The notes under the pieces were generated by a model, which worked only from the letters and a program-made list of their open reading frames with translations, had not been told where the DNA came from and made no database searches. Made by a program: the position numbers and the translations under genes. Positions 1 to 9,980 of a DNA stretch of 64,000 nt are shown here, piece after piece. The stretch comes from Streptomyces sp. A0958 (lineage in GTDB: Bacteria; Actinomycetota; Actinomycetes; Streptomycetales; Streptomycetaceae). Each line of letters opens with the position of its first letter. Within the stretch, counting starts at the first letter, position 1. The stretch covers positions 62,001 through 126,000 of the forward strand of contig NZ_SSBK01000012.1 of NCBI RefSeq assembly GCF_004795035.1, read 5' to 3'.

Positions 1-178
1 GGGCCGCCACCACGAACCAGCTGGGGGCGACGTAGACGGGCACGCCGAAGGGGCGGCCCATGAGGATGCCGCCTCCGGGCTCGTCCCTGCGCCGGGACGA
101 GCCCTTGCCGGGGTCGTCGCCGGGGCCCTTCCCCCCTGGGCCGGGCTGCGGCTGCCGGCTGTCGCCGCTCTCGTCCAC
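1..178 (-). CDS. Site-2 protease family (M50) membrane metalloprotease, N-terminal fragment
   Basis: Only the first 59 codons lie in the window; the gene continues to the left of base 1. The visible protein begins at a GTG at 178 behind an AAGGGA ribosome site. It has a charged Gly/Pro/Arg-rich cytoplasmic lead of about 37 residues, then GGGILMGRPFGVPVYVAPSW entering a first membrane segment (FVVAA). That lead-in is typical of actinobacterial Rip/S2P-like proteases, which cut membrane-embedded substrates. The HExxH zinc motif and PDZ/CBS domains would lie outside the window, so catalysis cannot be checked here. It is transcribed away from the RecB-like gene. Confidence 0.6.
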   Translation of the reverse strand, partial: MDESGDSRQPQPGPGGKGPGDDPGKGSSRRRDEPGGGILMGRPFGVPVYVAPSWFVVAA

Positions 179-284
179 GAGGTCCCTTCGGTTCGGTGCC
201 TTTCGGCACGATCATGCAGTGTTCGAGGGTCTGTGGTCGATGGTATGCCGGTTGGTGTCAGTGGCGGGTCGTAGGGTCTTCGTC

Positions 285-1196
285 ATGACCTCCGTTCCGC
301 CGCAGCCGCAGCCGCCCTCGTCGCTTTCTCCGTCGCGGGCGAGTGACTTCATGCAGTGCCCCCTGCTGTACCGCTTCCGGGTCATCGACAAGCTGCCCCA
401 GAAGCCCAGTGAGGCCGCTACCCGCGGCACGTTGGTCCATGCAGTGCTGGAACGACTGTTCGACAATCCGGCGGCGGAGCGCACGCCCGGCCTGGCGACG
501 GCGCTGGTCCCGGGCCAGTGGGACCGGCTGCTGGAGTCGAAGCCGGAGCTCTCCGAGCTCTTCGCGCAAGACCCGGAGGGCGAGCGGCTGGCGCAGTGGC
601 TGGCGCAGGCGGAGCGGCTGGTGGAGCGCTGGTTCTCGCTGGAGGACCCGACGCGGCTGGAGCCGGCGGAGCGCGAGCTGTTCGTGGAGACGGAGCTGGA
701 GTCGGGGCTGCGGCTGCGCGGGGTGATCGACCGGATCGATGTGGCGCCGACGGGCGAGGTCCGGATCGTCGACTACAAGACGGGGAAGGCGCCGCGTCCG
801 GAGTACGCGGAGGGCGCCCTGTTCCAGATGAAGTTCTACGCCCTGGTCGTGTGGCGGCTGAAGGGTGTGGTGCCGCGCCGGCTCCAGCTGGTCTATCTCG
901 GCAGCGGTGACGTGATGACGTACGACCCGGTCGTGGCGGACCTGGAGCGGGTGGAGCGCAAGCTGCTGGCGCTGTGGGAGGCGATCTCGCTGGCCACCCG
1001 GACGGGTGAGTGGCGGCCGCGGCCGACGAAGCTGTGCGGCTGGTGCGATCACCAGGCGCTCTGTCCCGAATTCGGCGGGACTCCCCCGGTCTATCCGCTG
1101 ACCGTGCGCCCGGCGGACACGGCGGAGGATGGCCAGGGCAGAATGGACCCGGTCCGGGCTGAGACCGGCCGACCTGTGGCCCTTGACGGGCATTGA
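285..1196 (+). CDS. RecB-like PD-(D/E)XK nuclease with Fe-S type cysteines
   Basis: This 303-residue protein of the RecB/AddB/Cas4-type nuclease superfamily probably processes DNA ends, although its role in Streptomyces is not established. The nuclease core is visible near residues 145-175: LRGVIDRIDV followed by IVDYKTGK, then QMKFYAL, which together give the D...D-x-K and Q/Y motif. An N-terminal Cys (MQCPLLYRFR, about residue 23) and a C-terminal LCGWCDHQALCP (about residues 253-264) supply the four cysteines expected of a 4Fe-4S cluster. I chose the ATG at 285 because MTSVPP begins the conserved part; an open frame reaches back to 60 but looks non-conserved. The gene ends 9 bases before the response regulator and is likely co-transcribed with it. 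Confidence 0.82.
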   Translation: MTSVPPQPQPPSSLSPSRASDFMQCPLLYRFRVIDKLPQKPSEAATRGTLVHAVLERLFDNPAAERTPGLATALVPGQWDRLLESKPELSELFAQDPEGERLAQWLAQAERLVERWFSLEDPTRLEPAERELFVETELESGLRLRGVIDRIDVAPTGEVRIVDYKTGKAPRPEYAEGALFQMKFYALVVWRLKGVVPRRLQLVYLGSGDVMTYDPVVADLERVERKLLALWEAISLATRTGEWRPRPTKLCGWCDHQALCPEFGGTPPVYPLTVRPADTAEDGQGRMDPVRAETGRPVALDGH

Positions 1197-1205
1197 GGAG
1201 ATCTG

Positions 1206-1877
1206 GTGGCTATCCGCGTCCTTCTGGTCGACGACCAACCGCTGCTGCGCACCGGCTTCCGGATGATCCTGGAGGCCGAGGGCGATCTGGCGGTGGTGGG
1301 CGAGGCCGGTGACGGTCTCCAGGCTCTCGACCAGGTGCGCGCGCTCCAGCCCGATGTGGTGCTCATGGACATCCGGATGCCGCGGATGGACGGGGTCGAG
1401 GCGACGCGCCAGATCACCGGCCCGGGCCGCGACGGTCCGGCGAAGGTGCTGGTGCTGACCACGTTCGACCTCGACGAGTACGTGGTGGAGGCGCTGCGGG
1501 CGGGGGCGAGCGGCTTCCTGCTGAAGGACGCGCCGGCCGATGAGCTGGTGCAGGCCATCCGGGTGGTGGCGGGCGGCGAGGCGATGCTCGCCCCGAGCGT
1601 GACGCGCCGGCTCCTGGACAAGTACGCGGACCACCTGCCCTCCGGCGAGGAGCCGGTGCCGGACACGCTGCACACGCTGACGGACCGTGAGGTGGAGGTC
1701 CTGAAGCTGGTGGCGCGCGGCCTGTCGAACGCGGAGATCGCCGCCGACCTGTTCGTCAGCGAGACGACGGTGAAGACACATGTGGGCCATGTGCTGACGA
1801 AGCTGGGCCTGCGCGACCGCGTGCAGGCCGCGGTGTACGCGTACGAGAGCGGCCTGGTGCGTCCCGGCGCCCAGTGA
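1206..1877 (+). CDS. NarL/FixJ-family two-component response regulator
   Basis: This is a 223-residue DNA-binding response regulator. The receiver domain (residues 1-120) has the acidic pair D9-D10, phospho-acceptor D55 in VVLMDIRMPRMDG, the LTTF threonine near 83 and the conserved lysine in LLKDAP. The C-terminal LuxR-type helix-turn-helix is LTDREVEVLKLVARGLSNAE followed by VSETTVKTHV. The start is a GTG at 1206 behind GAGGAGATC. No sensor kinase is adjacent in the window, so it is an orphan here and its signal is unknown. The link to the upstream nuclease is only positional. Confidence 0.88.
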   Translation: MAIRVLLVDDQPLLRTGFRMILEAEGDLAVVGEAGDGLQALDQVRALQPDVVLMDIRMPRMDGVEATRQITGPGRDGPAKVLVLTTFDLDEYVVEALRAGASGFLLKDAPADELVQAIRVVAGGEAMLAPSVTRRLLDKYADHLPSGEEPVPDTLHTLTDREVEVLKLVARGLSNAEIAADLFVSETTVKTHVGHVLTKLGLRDRVQAAVYAYESGLVRPGAQ

Positions 1878-1992
1878 GGTTCTTCACGCCGGGGTCACCG
1901 GTGTCGAAGCCGAGGTAGCCGATGGCGAGGCCGGGCGCCTCGGTGGGCCGGACGCCGTCCTGGGGCGGTGCGGCCGTGCGCCGGCTGCGCAC

Positions 1993-2685
1993 TCAGTTGA
2001 CCAGGCCCCTGAGGAACGCGAGGTCGACTTCTTCGAGGGAGCCGACGACGACCCGGCCGGCGGCGGGCGCGATCGGGGAGACCGAGGGCACGGCGACGAC
2101 CCGGCAGCCCGCGGCCTCCGCCGCGGCGACCCCGGTCGCGGTGTCCTCGATGACGGCGCACAGCCGCGGGTCGGCGCCGAAGCCGCGCGCGGCGGTGAGG
2201 TAGGGCTCGGGGTGCGGCTTGGTGCGGGTGACCTCGTCGCCCGCGACGGTGAGCGCGAAGTGGTGGCGGCCCACCGATTCCAGGACCCGGTCGATGATCC
2301 GGCGGTGCGAGGCGGAGACCAGGGCGGTGGGGATCTCGTGCCGGTGCAGTTCGGCCAGGAGTCCGGCGGCGCCGGGCATCAGCGGGACGCCGCGGCCGAT
2401 GCGCTTCTCGAACCGGTCGTTGAGCAGCACGGTGAGCTCGTCCAGGGTGACGTCGGCCCCGGTGACCTCGATGAGGTAGCCGGCGCTGCGGGTCATCGGC
2501 CCGCCGACGACGACCTCGCGCCATGCCTCGTCCAGCCGGTGTCCGAGGTCGGCGAAGACCTCCGCCTCGACGTCCCACCAGAAGCCCTCGGTGTCGACCA
2601 GGGTGCCGTCCATGTCGAGGAAGACGGCCTGGAGGGCAGCGCCCTCGGCCGTACGGGTCAAGGACGCGGGAACCGTACTGGTCAT
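1993..2685 (-). CDS. HAD-superfamily hydrolase (beta-phosphoglucomutase/phosphatase type)
   Basis: This 230-residue haloacid dehalogenase-fold phosphatase carries motif I as FLDMDGTLVDTEG (nucleophile D24, acid/base D26), a helical cap (about 40-105), motif II serine in TALVSAS, motif III lysine in TRTKPHPEPY and motif IV as VIEDTATG. The cap type fits sugar-phosphate phosphatases or phosphoglucomutases, but the substrate cannot be read from sequence. The start is the ATG at 2685 behind GGAAGG; a 502-codon open frame that continues upstream overlaps metH antisense and was rejected. It shares its orientation with metH, whose stop lies 119 bases upstream. Confidence 0.85.
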   Translation of the reverse strand: MTSTVPASLTRTAEGAALQAVFLDMDGTLVDTEGFWWDVEAEVFADLGHRLDEAWREVVVGGPMTRSAGYLIEVTGADVTLDELTVLLNDRFEKRIGRGVPLMPGAAGLLAELHRHEIPTALVSASHRRIIDRVLESVGRHHFALTVAGDEVTRTKPHPEPYLTAARGFGADPRLCAVIEDTATGVAAAEAAGCRVVAVPSVSPIAPAAGRVVVGSLEEVDLAFLRGLVN

Positions 2686-2804
2686 CCGGCACACCTTCCA
2701 TGAGGGACGAGAAGGCCGGCCACCCGTCCCGGAGGAAGGGCGACCGGCCTGCACTGGACCGACCAGTGTACGACGTGTTCTGCTACCGCGCGTCGAACGG
2801 CGTC

Positions 2805-5800
2805 CTACCGCGCGTTGAAGTACTTCGCCTCCGGGTGGTGGATGACGATCGCGTCGGTGGACTGCTCGGGGTGGAGCTGGAACTCCTCGGAGAGGTGGAC
2901 GCCGATCCGCTCCGGCTGGAGCAGGTCCGCGATCTTCGCCCGGTCCTCCAGGTCGGGGCAGGCGCCGTAACCCAGCGAGAAGCGCGCCCCCCGGTACTTC
3001 AGGGCGAACATGTCCTCGACCTCCGCCGGGTCCTCCCCCGCGTAGCCCAGCTCCGAGCGGACCCGGGCGTGCCAGTACTCGGCAAGGGCCTCGGCCAGCT
3101 GGACGGACAGGCCGTGCAGCTCCAGGTAGTCGCGGTAGGAGTTGGCCTCGAAGAGCTTGGCGGTCTCGCCGCCGATCTTCGAGCCGACGGTGACGACCTG
3201 GAGGCCGATGACGTCCGTCTCGCCGGAATCCTCGGGGCGGAAGAAGTCCGCCAGGCACAGTCGGCGGCCGCGGCGCTGGCGCGGGAAGGTGAAGCGGGTG
3301 CGCTCCGAGCCGTCCTCGTGCAGCAGGATCAGGTCGTCGCCCTTGGAGACGCAGGGGTAGTAGCCGTAGACGACGGCCGCCTCCAGCAGGTTCTCCGTCT
3401 GGAGCCTGTCCAGCAGGCCGCGCAGGCGCGGGCGGCCCTCGCTCTCGGCGAGCTGTTCGTACGTCGGTCCGTCGCCGGCCCTGGCCTGCTTGAGGCCCCA
3501 CTGGCCCTTGAACAGGGCGCCCTCGTCCAGCCAGGACGCGTACTCCTTGAGCTGGATGCCCTTGACGACCCGGCTGCCCCAGAAGGGCGGGGTGGGCACC
3601 GGATTTGTGACGGAGACGTCGGAGCGCACGCCCTCCTCCGGCTCCTCGACCTCCAGCACGGCGGTGTCGCGCTTGGGGACGCGGCGCTGCTTCAGCTCGG
3701 GCAGGGTGGCGCCGGGGACGCCGCGCTTCACCGCGATGAGTGCGTCCATCAGGCGCAGCCCCTCGAAGGCGTCGCGGGCGTAGCGGACCTCGCCCTCGTA
3801 GATCTCGTGGAGGTCCTGCTCGACGTAGGCGCGGGTCAGGGCGGCGCCGCCCAGGATCACCGGGTAGTCGGCGGCCAGCTTGCGCTGGTTCAGCTCCTCC
3901 AGGTTCTCCTTCATGATCACGGTGGACTTGACCAGGAGGCCGGACATCCCGATGACGTCCGCCTTGTGCTCCTCGGCGGCCTCCAGGATCGCGGAGACGG
4001 GCTGCTTGATGCCGATGTTGACCACGTTGAAGCCGTTGTTCGACAGGATGATGTCGACCAGGTTCTTGCCGATGTCGTGGACGTCGCCGCGGACGGTGGC
4101 CAGCACGATCGTGCCCTTGCCCTCGGCGTCGGTCTTCTCCATGTGCGGTTCCAGGTAGGCCACCGCGCTCTTCATGACCTCGGCGGACTGGAGCACGAAC
4201 GGCAGCTGCATCTGGCCCGAGCCGAACAGCTCACCGACGACCTTCATGCCCTCCAGCAGCGTGTCGTTGACGATGTCCAGGGCCGGACGGGTCGTCAGCG
4301 CCTCGGCGAGGTCGTCCTCCAGACCGTTCTTCTCACCGTCGATGATCCGGCGCTGGAGGCGCTCGTCGAGCGGCAGGGCGAGCAGTTCCTCGGCCTTGCC
4401 CTCCTTGAGCGACTTCATGTTGACGCCCTCGAAGAGCTCCATGAGCTTCTGCAGGGGGTCGTAGCCCTCGGCGCGGCGGTCGTAGACGAGGTCGAGGGCG
4501 ACCTTGACCTGCTCCTCCTCCAGCCGGGCGATCGGCAGGATCTTCGAGGCGTGCACGATGGCGGAGTCGAGGCCGGCCTTGACGCACTCGTCGAGGAAGA
4601 CCGAGTTGAGCACGACACGGGCGGCCGGGTTGAGGCCGAAGGAGATGTTCGACAGGCCGAGCGTGGTCTGCACGGCCGGGTGGCGCTTCTTCAGCTCGCG
4701 GATGGCTTCGATGGTGGCGATGCCGTCCTTGCGGGACTCCTCCTGCCCGGTGCAGATGGTGAAGGTGAGGGTGTCGATCAGGATGTCCGACTCCTGGATG
4801 CCCCAGTTGCCGGTCAGGTCCGCGATGAGCCGCTCGGCGATGGCGACCTTGTGCTCGGCGGTGCGGGCCTGGCCCTCCTCGTCGATGGTGAGGGCGATCA
4901 GCGCGGCGCCGTGTTCGGCGGCCAGCCGGGTGACCTTGACGAATCGGGACTCGGGTCCGTCGCCGTCCTCGTAGTTGACGGAGTTGAGGACCGCGCGGCC
5001 GCCGAGCTTCTCCAGGCCGGCCCGCAGCACGGGCAGCTCCGTGGAGTCCAGGACGATCGGCAGGGTCGAGGCGGTCGCGAACCGGCCCGCCAGTTCCTCC
5101 ATGTCCGCGACGCCGTCACGGCCCACGTAGTCGACACACAGGTCGAGCATGTGCGCGCCCTCGCGGATCTGGTCGCGGGCCATCTCCACGCAGTCGTCCC
5201 AGCGGCCTTCGAGCATGGCCTCGCGGAACTTCTTGGACCCGTTGGCGTTCGTACGCTCACCGATCGCCAGGTACGAGGTGTCCTGGCTGAAGGGGACGGT
5301 CTGGTAGAGGGAGGCGGCGCCGGGCTCGGGGCGCGGGTCGCGGGCCGCCGGGGCGGTGCCGCGCACGCGCTCGACGACCTCGCGCAGGTGCTCCGGAGTA
5401 GTACCGCAGCAGCCGCCGACGAGCGAGAGCCCGTACTCCTGGACGAACGTCTCCTGGGCGTCGGCCAGTCCCTCGGGGCCGAGCGGGAAGTGCGCGCCGT
5501 CCTTGGTGAGGACCGGCAGTCCGGCGTTGGGCATGCAGAGCAGCGGGATGCGGGAGTGGCGGGTGAGGTAGCGCAGGTGCTCGCTCATCTCGGCCGGCCC
5601 GGTCGAGCAGTTCAGGCCGATCATGTCGATGCCCAGCGGCTCCAGGGCGGTCAGGGCCGCGCCGATCTCGGAGCCCAGCAGCATGGTGCCGGTCGTCTCG
5701 AAGGCGAGCGAGCACAGCAGCGGCAGGTCGCTGCCCAGGGCGTCCAGGGCGCGGCGGGCGCCGAGGATCGCGGCCTTGGTCTGCAGGAGGTCCTGGGTCG

Positions 5801-6317
5801 TCTCGACGATCAGCGCGTCGGCGCCGCCGGCGACAAGACCCTCGGCGTTCGCCTGGAAGCCGTCCCGGATGGTGACGTAGGGGACGTGGCCGAGGGTGGG
5901 CAGCTTGGTGCCGGGGCCCATGGAGCCGAGCACCCAGCGCTGCTCCCCGGTGGACGCGGTGAACTCGTCGGCGACCTCGCGGGCGATGCGCGCGCCGGAC
6001 TCGGACAGCTCGTGGACCCGCTCGGGGATGTCGTACTCGCCGAGGGCCGCCGTGTTGGCGCCGAAGGTGTTGGTCTCGACGCAGTCGACGCCGACGGCGA
6101 AGTACGCCTCGTGCACCGAGCGCACGATGTCCGGCCGGGTGAGGTTCAGGATCTCGTTGCAGCCTTCGAGGTTCTCGAAGTCCGCGAGCGTGGGGTCCTG
6201 GGCCTGGAGCATGGTGCCCATGGCACCGTCGGCCACCACCACTCGGGTGGCGAGCGCCTCGCGGAGGGCTGCGGCTCGGTTCCGGCTGTCGGCGGAAGGG
6301 GTCGGCGACGAGGCCAT
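2805..6317 (-). CDS. metH: Cobalamin-dependent methionine synthase
   Basis: This 1170-residue enzyme transfers a methyl group from 5-methyltetrahydrofolate to homocysteine via cobalamin. All modules are present in order. The homocysteine domain (about 1-330) has zinc cysteines in GLNCSTGP and GGCCGTTPE. The pterin domain opens with LAIGERTNANGSKKF. The cobalamin cap and Rossmann domain have the lower-ligand histidine in DVHDIGKNLV (about residue 747), and the C-terminal part is the S-adenosylmethionine reactivation domain. E. coli MetH is 1227 residues, so this one is full length. I chose the ATG at 6317 (MASSPTPSADS) over an in-frame start at 6374. The 5' region up to gylR showed no cobalamin or SAM riboswitch that I could recognise. 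Confidence 0.96.
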   Translation of the reverse strand: MASSPTPSADSRNRAAALREALATRVVVADGAMGTMLQAQDPTLADFENLEGCNEILNLTRPDIVRSVHEAYFAVGVDCVETNTFGANTAALGEYDIPERVHELSESGARIAREVADEFTASTGEQRWVLGSMGPGTKLPTLGHVPYVTIRDGFQANAEGLVAGGADALIVETTQDLLQTKAAILGARRALDALGSDLPLLCSLAFETTGTMLLGSEIGAALTALEPLGIDMIGLNCSTGPAEMSEHLRYLTRHSRIPLLCMPNAGLPVLTKDGAHFPLGPEGLADAQETFVQEYGLSLVGGCCGTTPEHLREVVERVRGTAPAARDPRPEPGAASLYQTVPFSQDTSYLAIGERTNANGSKKFREAMLEGRWDDCVEMARDQIREGAHMLDLCVDYVGRDGVADMEELAGRFATASTLPIVLDSTELPVLRAGLEKLGGRAVLNSVNYEDGDGPESRFVKVTRLAAEHGAALIALTIDEEGQARTAEHKVAIAERLIADLTGNWGIQESDILIDTLTFTICTGQEESRKDGIATIEAIRELKKRHPAVQTTLGLSNISFGLNPAARVVLNSVFLDECVKAGLDSAIVHASKILPIARLEEEQVKVALDLVYDRRAEGYDPLQKLMELFEGVNMKSLKEGKAEELLALPLDERLQRRIIDGEKNGLEDDLAEALTTRPALDIVNDTLLEGMKVVGELFGSGQMQLPFVLQSAEVMKSAVAYLEPHMEKTDAEGKGTIVLATVRGDVHDIGKNLVDIILSNNGFNVVNIGIKQPVSAILEAAEEHKADVIGMSGLLVKSTVIMKENLEELNQRKLAADYPVILGGAALTRAYVEQDLHEIYEGEVRYARDAFEGLRLMDALIAVKRGVPGATLPELKQRRVPKRDTAVLEVEEPEEGVRSDVSVTNPVPTPPFWGSRVVKGIQLKEYASWLDEGALFKGQWGLKQARAGDGPTYEQLAESEGRPRLRGLLDRLQTENLLEAAVVYGYYPCVSKGDDLILLHEDGSERTRFTFPRQRRGRRLCLADFFRPEDSGETDVIGLQVVTVGSKIGGETAKLFEANSYRDYLELHGLSVQLAEALAEYWHARVRSELGYAGEDPAEVEDMFALKYRGARFSLGYGACPDLEDRAKIADLLQPERIGVHLSEEFQLHPEQSTDAIVIHHPEAKYFNAR

Positions 6318-6500
6318 GGATGTACTCCCTGGGTTGCGACGGCTGTCGGCTTTGCGTCTTCGGCGGAAGCGCACCCGGTCAGGGTAGCCGGGCTGCCTCC
6401 CGGGCGGTCACTCTGTCCCACAAGCCGGACTGCATGCTGTGTCCGGGGTGGCGGGGCGCTGCGGACTTCCGCCGCGGTCGAGCACGGGTCGGCATGGGCC

Positions 6501-6524
6501 GATAGTGTTCAGCATTGTCGAACA
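6501..6524 (+). promoter_or_regulatory. Probable gylR promoter -10 and GylR operator
   Basis: The hexamer GATAGT (6501-6506) is a plausible -10 element. It is overlapped by a 19-bp imperfect palindrome, TGTTCAGCATTGTCGAACA (6506-6524). The 13-mer GCATTGTCGAACA recurs upstream of glpF at 7433-7445, which suggests one regulator acts at both sites. GylR autoregulation and repression of the gyl operon are known in S. coelicolor; assigning this exact site is inference. Confidence 0.55.
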
Positions 6525-6544
6525 AGGTGGAGGAGTACGGCGCG

Positions 6545-7309
6545 ATGGCCAAGAACATCCAGTCGCTGGAGCGGGCGGCCGCGATGCTGCGGCTGCTGGC
6601 AGGCGGCGAGCGGCGGCTCGGGCTGTCCGACATCGCCTCCTCACTGGGCCTGGCCAAGGGCACCGCACACGGCATCCTGCGCACCCTTCAGCACGAGGGC
6701 TTCGTCGAGCAGGACGCGGCGTCCGGCCGCTACCAGCTCGGCGCGGAACTGCTGCGCCTGGGCAACAGCTATCTCGACGTCCACGAGCTGCGGGCCCGGG
6801 CCCTGGTCTGGACGGACGACCTGGCCCGTTCCAGCGGTGAGAGCGTCCACCTGGGCGTGCTGCACCAGCAGGGCGTACTGATCGTCCACCACGTCTTCCG
6901 CCCCGACGACAGCCGGCAGGTCCTGGAGGTGGGGGCCATGCAGCCGCTGCACTCCACGGCTCTGGGCAAGGTGCTGTCCGCGTACGACCCGGTGGCCCAC
7001 ACGGAGGCGCTGGAGGCCGAGCGACGGTCGTTCACGCCCCGGACCGTCACCGCGCCGGAGGAGTTCGAGGCGATGCTCGACCTGATCCGGGCCCGCGGCT
7101 GGGCGGCCGACGTGGAGGAGACCTGGGAGGGGGTGGCCGCGGTGGCCGCCCCGATCCACGACCGGCGCCGGATGCCGGTGGGGGCCGTCGCCGTCACCGG
7201 CGCGGTGGAGCGGGTCTGCCGGGACGGCGAGCTGCGCCCGGAGCTGGTCGCGGCGGTACGCGACTGCGCCCGCGCGGTCTCCCGGGACCTGGGCGCCAGG
7301 CGCTTCTGA
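6545..7309 (+). CDS. gylR: IclR-family glycerol operon regulator GylR
   Basis: This 254-residue repressor closely resembles S. coelicolor GylR, which represses the glycerol operon and its own gene and is relieved by glycerol or glycerol-3-phosphate. The N-terminal winged helix spans about residues 5-60 (IQSLERAAAMLRLL, then LSDIASSLGLAKGTAHGILR). The IclR effector domain follows, with the family motifs MQPLHSTALGKVLSAY and GWAADVEETWEGVAAVAAPI. I chose the ATG at 6545 because GGAGGAG sits nine bases upstream; a TTG in frame at 6515 lies inside the operator. The gene is immediately upstream of, and parallel to, glpF-glpK-glpD but is separated by 260 bases holding a second promoter. Confidence 0.94.
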   Translation: MAKNIQSLERAAAMLRLLAGGERRLGLSDIASSLGLAKGTAHGILRTLQHEGFVEQDAASGRYQLGAELLRLGNSYLDVHELRARALVWTDDLARSSGESVHLGVLHQQGVLIVHHVFRPDDSRQVLEVGAMQPLHSTALGKVLSAYDPVAHTEALEAERRSFTPRTVTAPEEFEAMLDLIRARGWAADVEETWEGVAAVAAPIHDRRRMPVGAVAVTGAVERVCRDGELRPELVAAVRDCARAVSRDLGARRF

Positions 7310-7334
7310 GCCCGCCCCCGCCCTCACGGCGGGC
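7310..7334 (+). terminator. Possible weak terminator after gylR
   Basis: GCCCGCC (7310-7316) pairs with GGCGGGC (7328-7334) across an 11-base loop just past the gylR stop. There is no U-run. It may attenuate read-through from gylR into the glp operon. Confidence 0.3.
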
Positions 7335-7388
7335 ACCCGCGCACACACCCGCCGCGGTCGCCACCACTGAGTCCGAGGCCACAACCTC

Positions 7389-7469
7389 TTGACGCTGCCT
7401 CGCCTGGGAGAAACACTGCCGTTCACCGGTCGGCATTGTCGAACACTTAACGGAAATACGCGTTAGGGT
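7389..7469 (+). promoter_or_regulatory. glp (gyl) operon promoter region with second GylR-type site
   Basis: TTGACG at 7389-7394 is a good -35 but has only a poor -10 (AACACT, 7412-7417). A second possible -10, TAGGGT at 7464-7469, lies downstream. Between them, CGGTCGGCATTGTCGAACA (7427-7445) repeats the GCATTGTCGAACA half of the gylR operator. Two promoters flanking an operator would fit the tandem gyl promoters reported in S. coelicolor; the exact starts are inference. Confidence 0.5.
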
Positions 7470-7569
7470 GTAACCGTGCCAAGGGCCGGCCAAGCCCTCA
7501 CACGAGGGCGCGGACCACCGGAGGGACCCGGGGTTCGGCTTCCCTGGACGAACGACAAAGGAGTCGCGG

Positions 7570-8361
7570 GTGTCCAGCTCCGACATCTTCATCGGCGAGA
7601 CCATCGGTACCGCCGTACTCATCCTGCTCGGCGCCGGTGTCTGTGCCGCCGTCACGCTCAAGCACTCGAAGGCGCAGAACGCCGGCTGGCTCGCCATCAC
7701 CTTCGGGTGGGGGTTCGCGGTACTGACCGGCGCTTATCTGGCCGGCGGCGTGTCGGGGGCCCATCTCAACCCGGCCGTCACCATCGGCCTGGCGATCGAG
7801 GGCGGCACGAAGTGGAGCGACGTACCGCTCTACCTCGCCTCCGAACTCCTCGGCGCGATCATCGGCGCGGTGCTGGTCTGGCTGACCTACTACGGGCAGT
7901 TCCGGGCCCATCTCACCGATCCGGAGGTCCTGCGCGCCCATAAGGGTGAGGAGGGCATGGTCGACCAGGCCTCGGCCCCCAAGGCGGGACCGGTTCTCGG
8001 TGTCTTCTCGACCGGCCCCGAGATCCGCAACGCCGTGCAGAACGTCCTCACCGAGATCATCGCCACGATCGTGCTGGTGCTGGCGATCCTCACCCAGGGC
8101 CTCAACGACGACGGCAACGGCCTCGGCACGCTGGGCGCCCTCATCACCGCCCTGGTCGTCGTCGCCATCGGCCTGTCGCTCGGCGGTCCGACGGGGTACG
8201 CGATCAACCCGGTCCGCGACCTCGGCCCGCGTATCGTGCACGCGCTGCTTCCGCTGCCGAACAAGGGCGGCTCCGACTGGGGCTACGCATGGGTTCCCGT
8301 CGTCGGCCCCCTGATCGGCGGCGCGCTCGCGGGCGGGCTCTACAACCTGGCCTTCGCCTAG
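7570..8361 (+). CDS. glpF: Glycerol facilitator (MIP/aquaglyceroporin family)
   Basis: This 263-residue channel for glycerol entry carries the two pore motifs of the MIP family: HLNPAVT near residue 64 and the aquaglyceroporin form [10 protein letters not shown] near 214. Six membrane helices are apparent. The loop between helices 3 and 4 is long and charged (about 113-150), as in actinobacterial homologues. The start is a GTG at 7570 behind AAAGGAG. It is the first gene of the glpF-glpK-glpD operon controlled from the upstream GylR sites. Confidence 0.94.
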   Translation: MSSSDIFIGETIGTAVLILLGAGVCAAVTLKHSKAQNAGWLAITFGWGFAVLTGAYLAGGVSGAHLNPAVTIGLAIEGGTKWSDVPLYLASELLGAIIGAVLVWLTYYGQFRAHLTDPEVLRAHKGEEGMVDQASAPKAGPVLGVFSTGPEIRNAVQNVLTEIIATIVLVLAILTQGLNDDGNGLGTLGALITALVVVAIGLSLGGPTGYAINPVRDLGPRIVHALLPLPNKGGSDWGYAWVPVVGPLIGGALAGGLYNLAFA

Positions 8362-8433
8362 GCCGTGCCCGCGAAGTCCCGCCCCGACCGTTCGCCCCCA
8401 ACCCCACACCACACAGACTTCCGGGAGCACACA

Positions 8434-9975
<1,542 letters not shown>

Positions 9976-9980
9976 ACAAC

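Noticed and set aside
1993-3501. A 502-codon version of the HAD hydrolase
   Set aside because: The extra N-terminal part is antisense to metH and low in complexity; the ATG at 2685 has a ribosome site and begins the family fold.
6318-6500. A cobalamin, SAM or SAH riboswitch upstream of metH
   Set aside because: I looked for the conserved B12-box and SAM-type cores in the leader and did not find a convincing match.
2523-6881. A 1452-codon open frame on the plus strand opposite metH
   Set aside because: It is antisense to a complete, motif-perfect metH. Long antisense frames arise from the strong GC3 bias of this DNA, and the translation has a repetitive Val/Asp/Gly/Leu composition.
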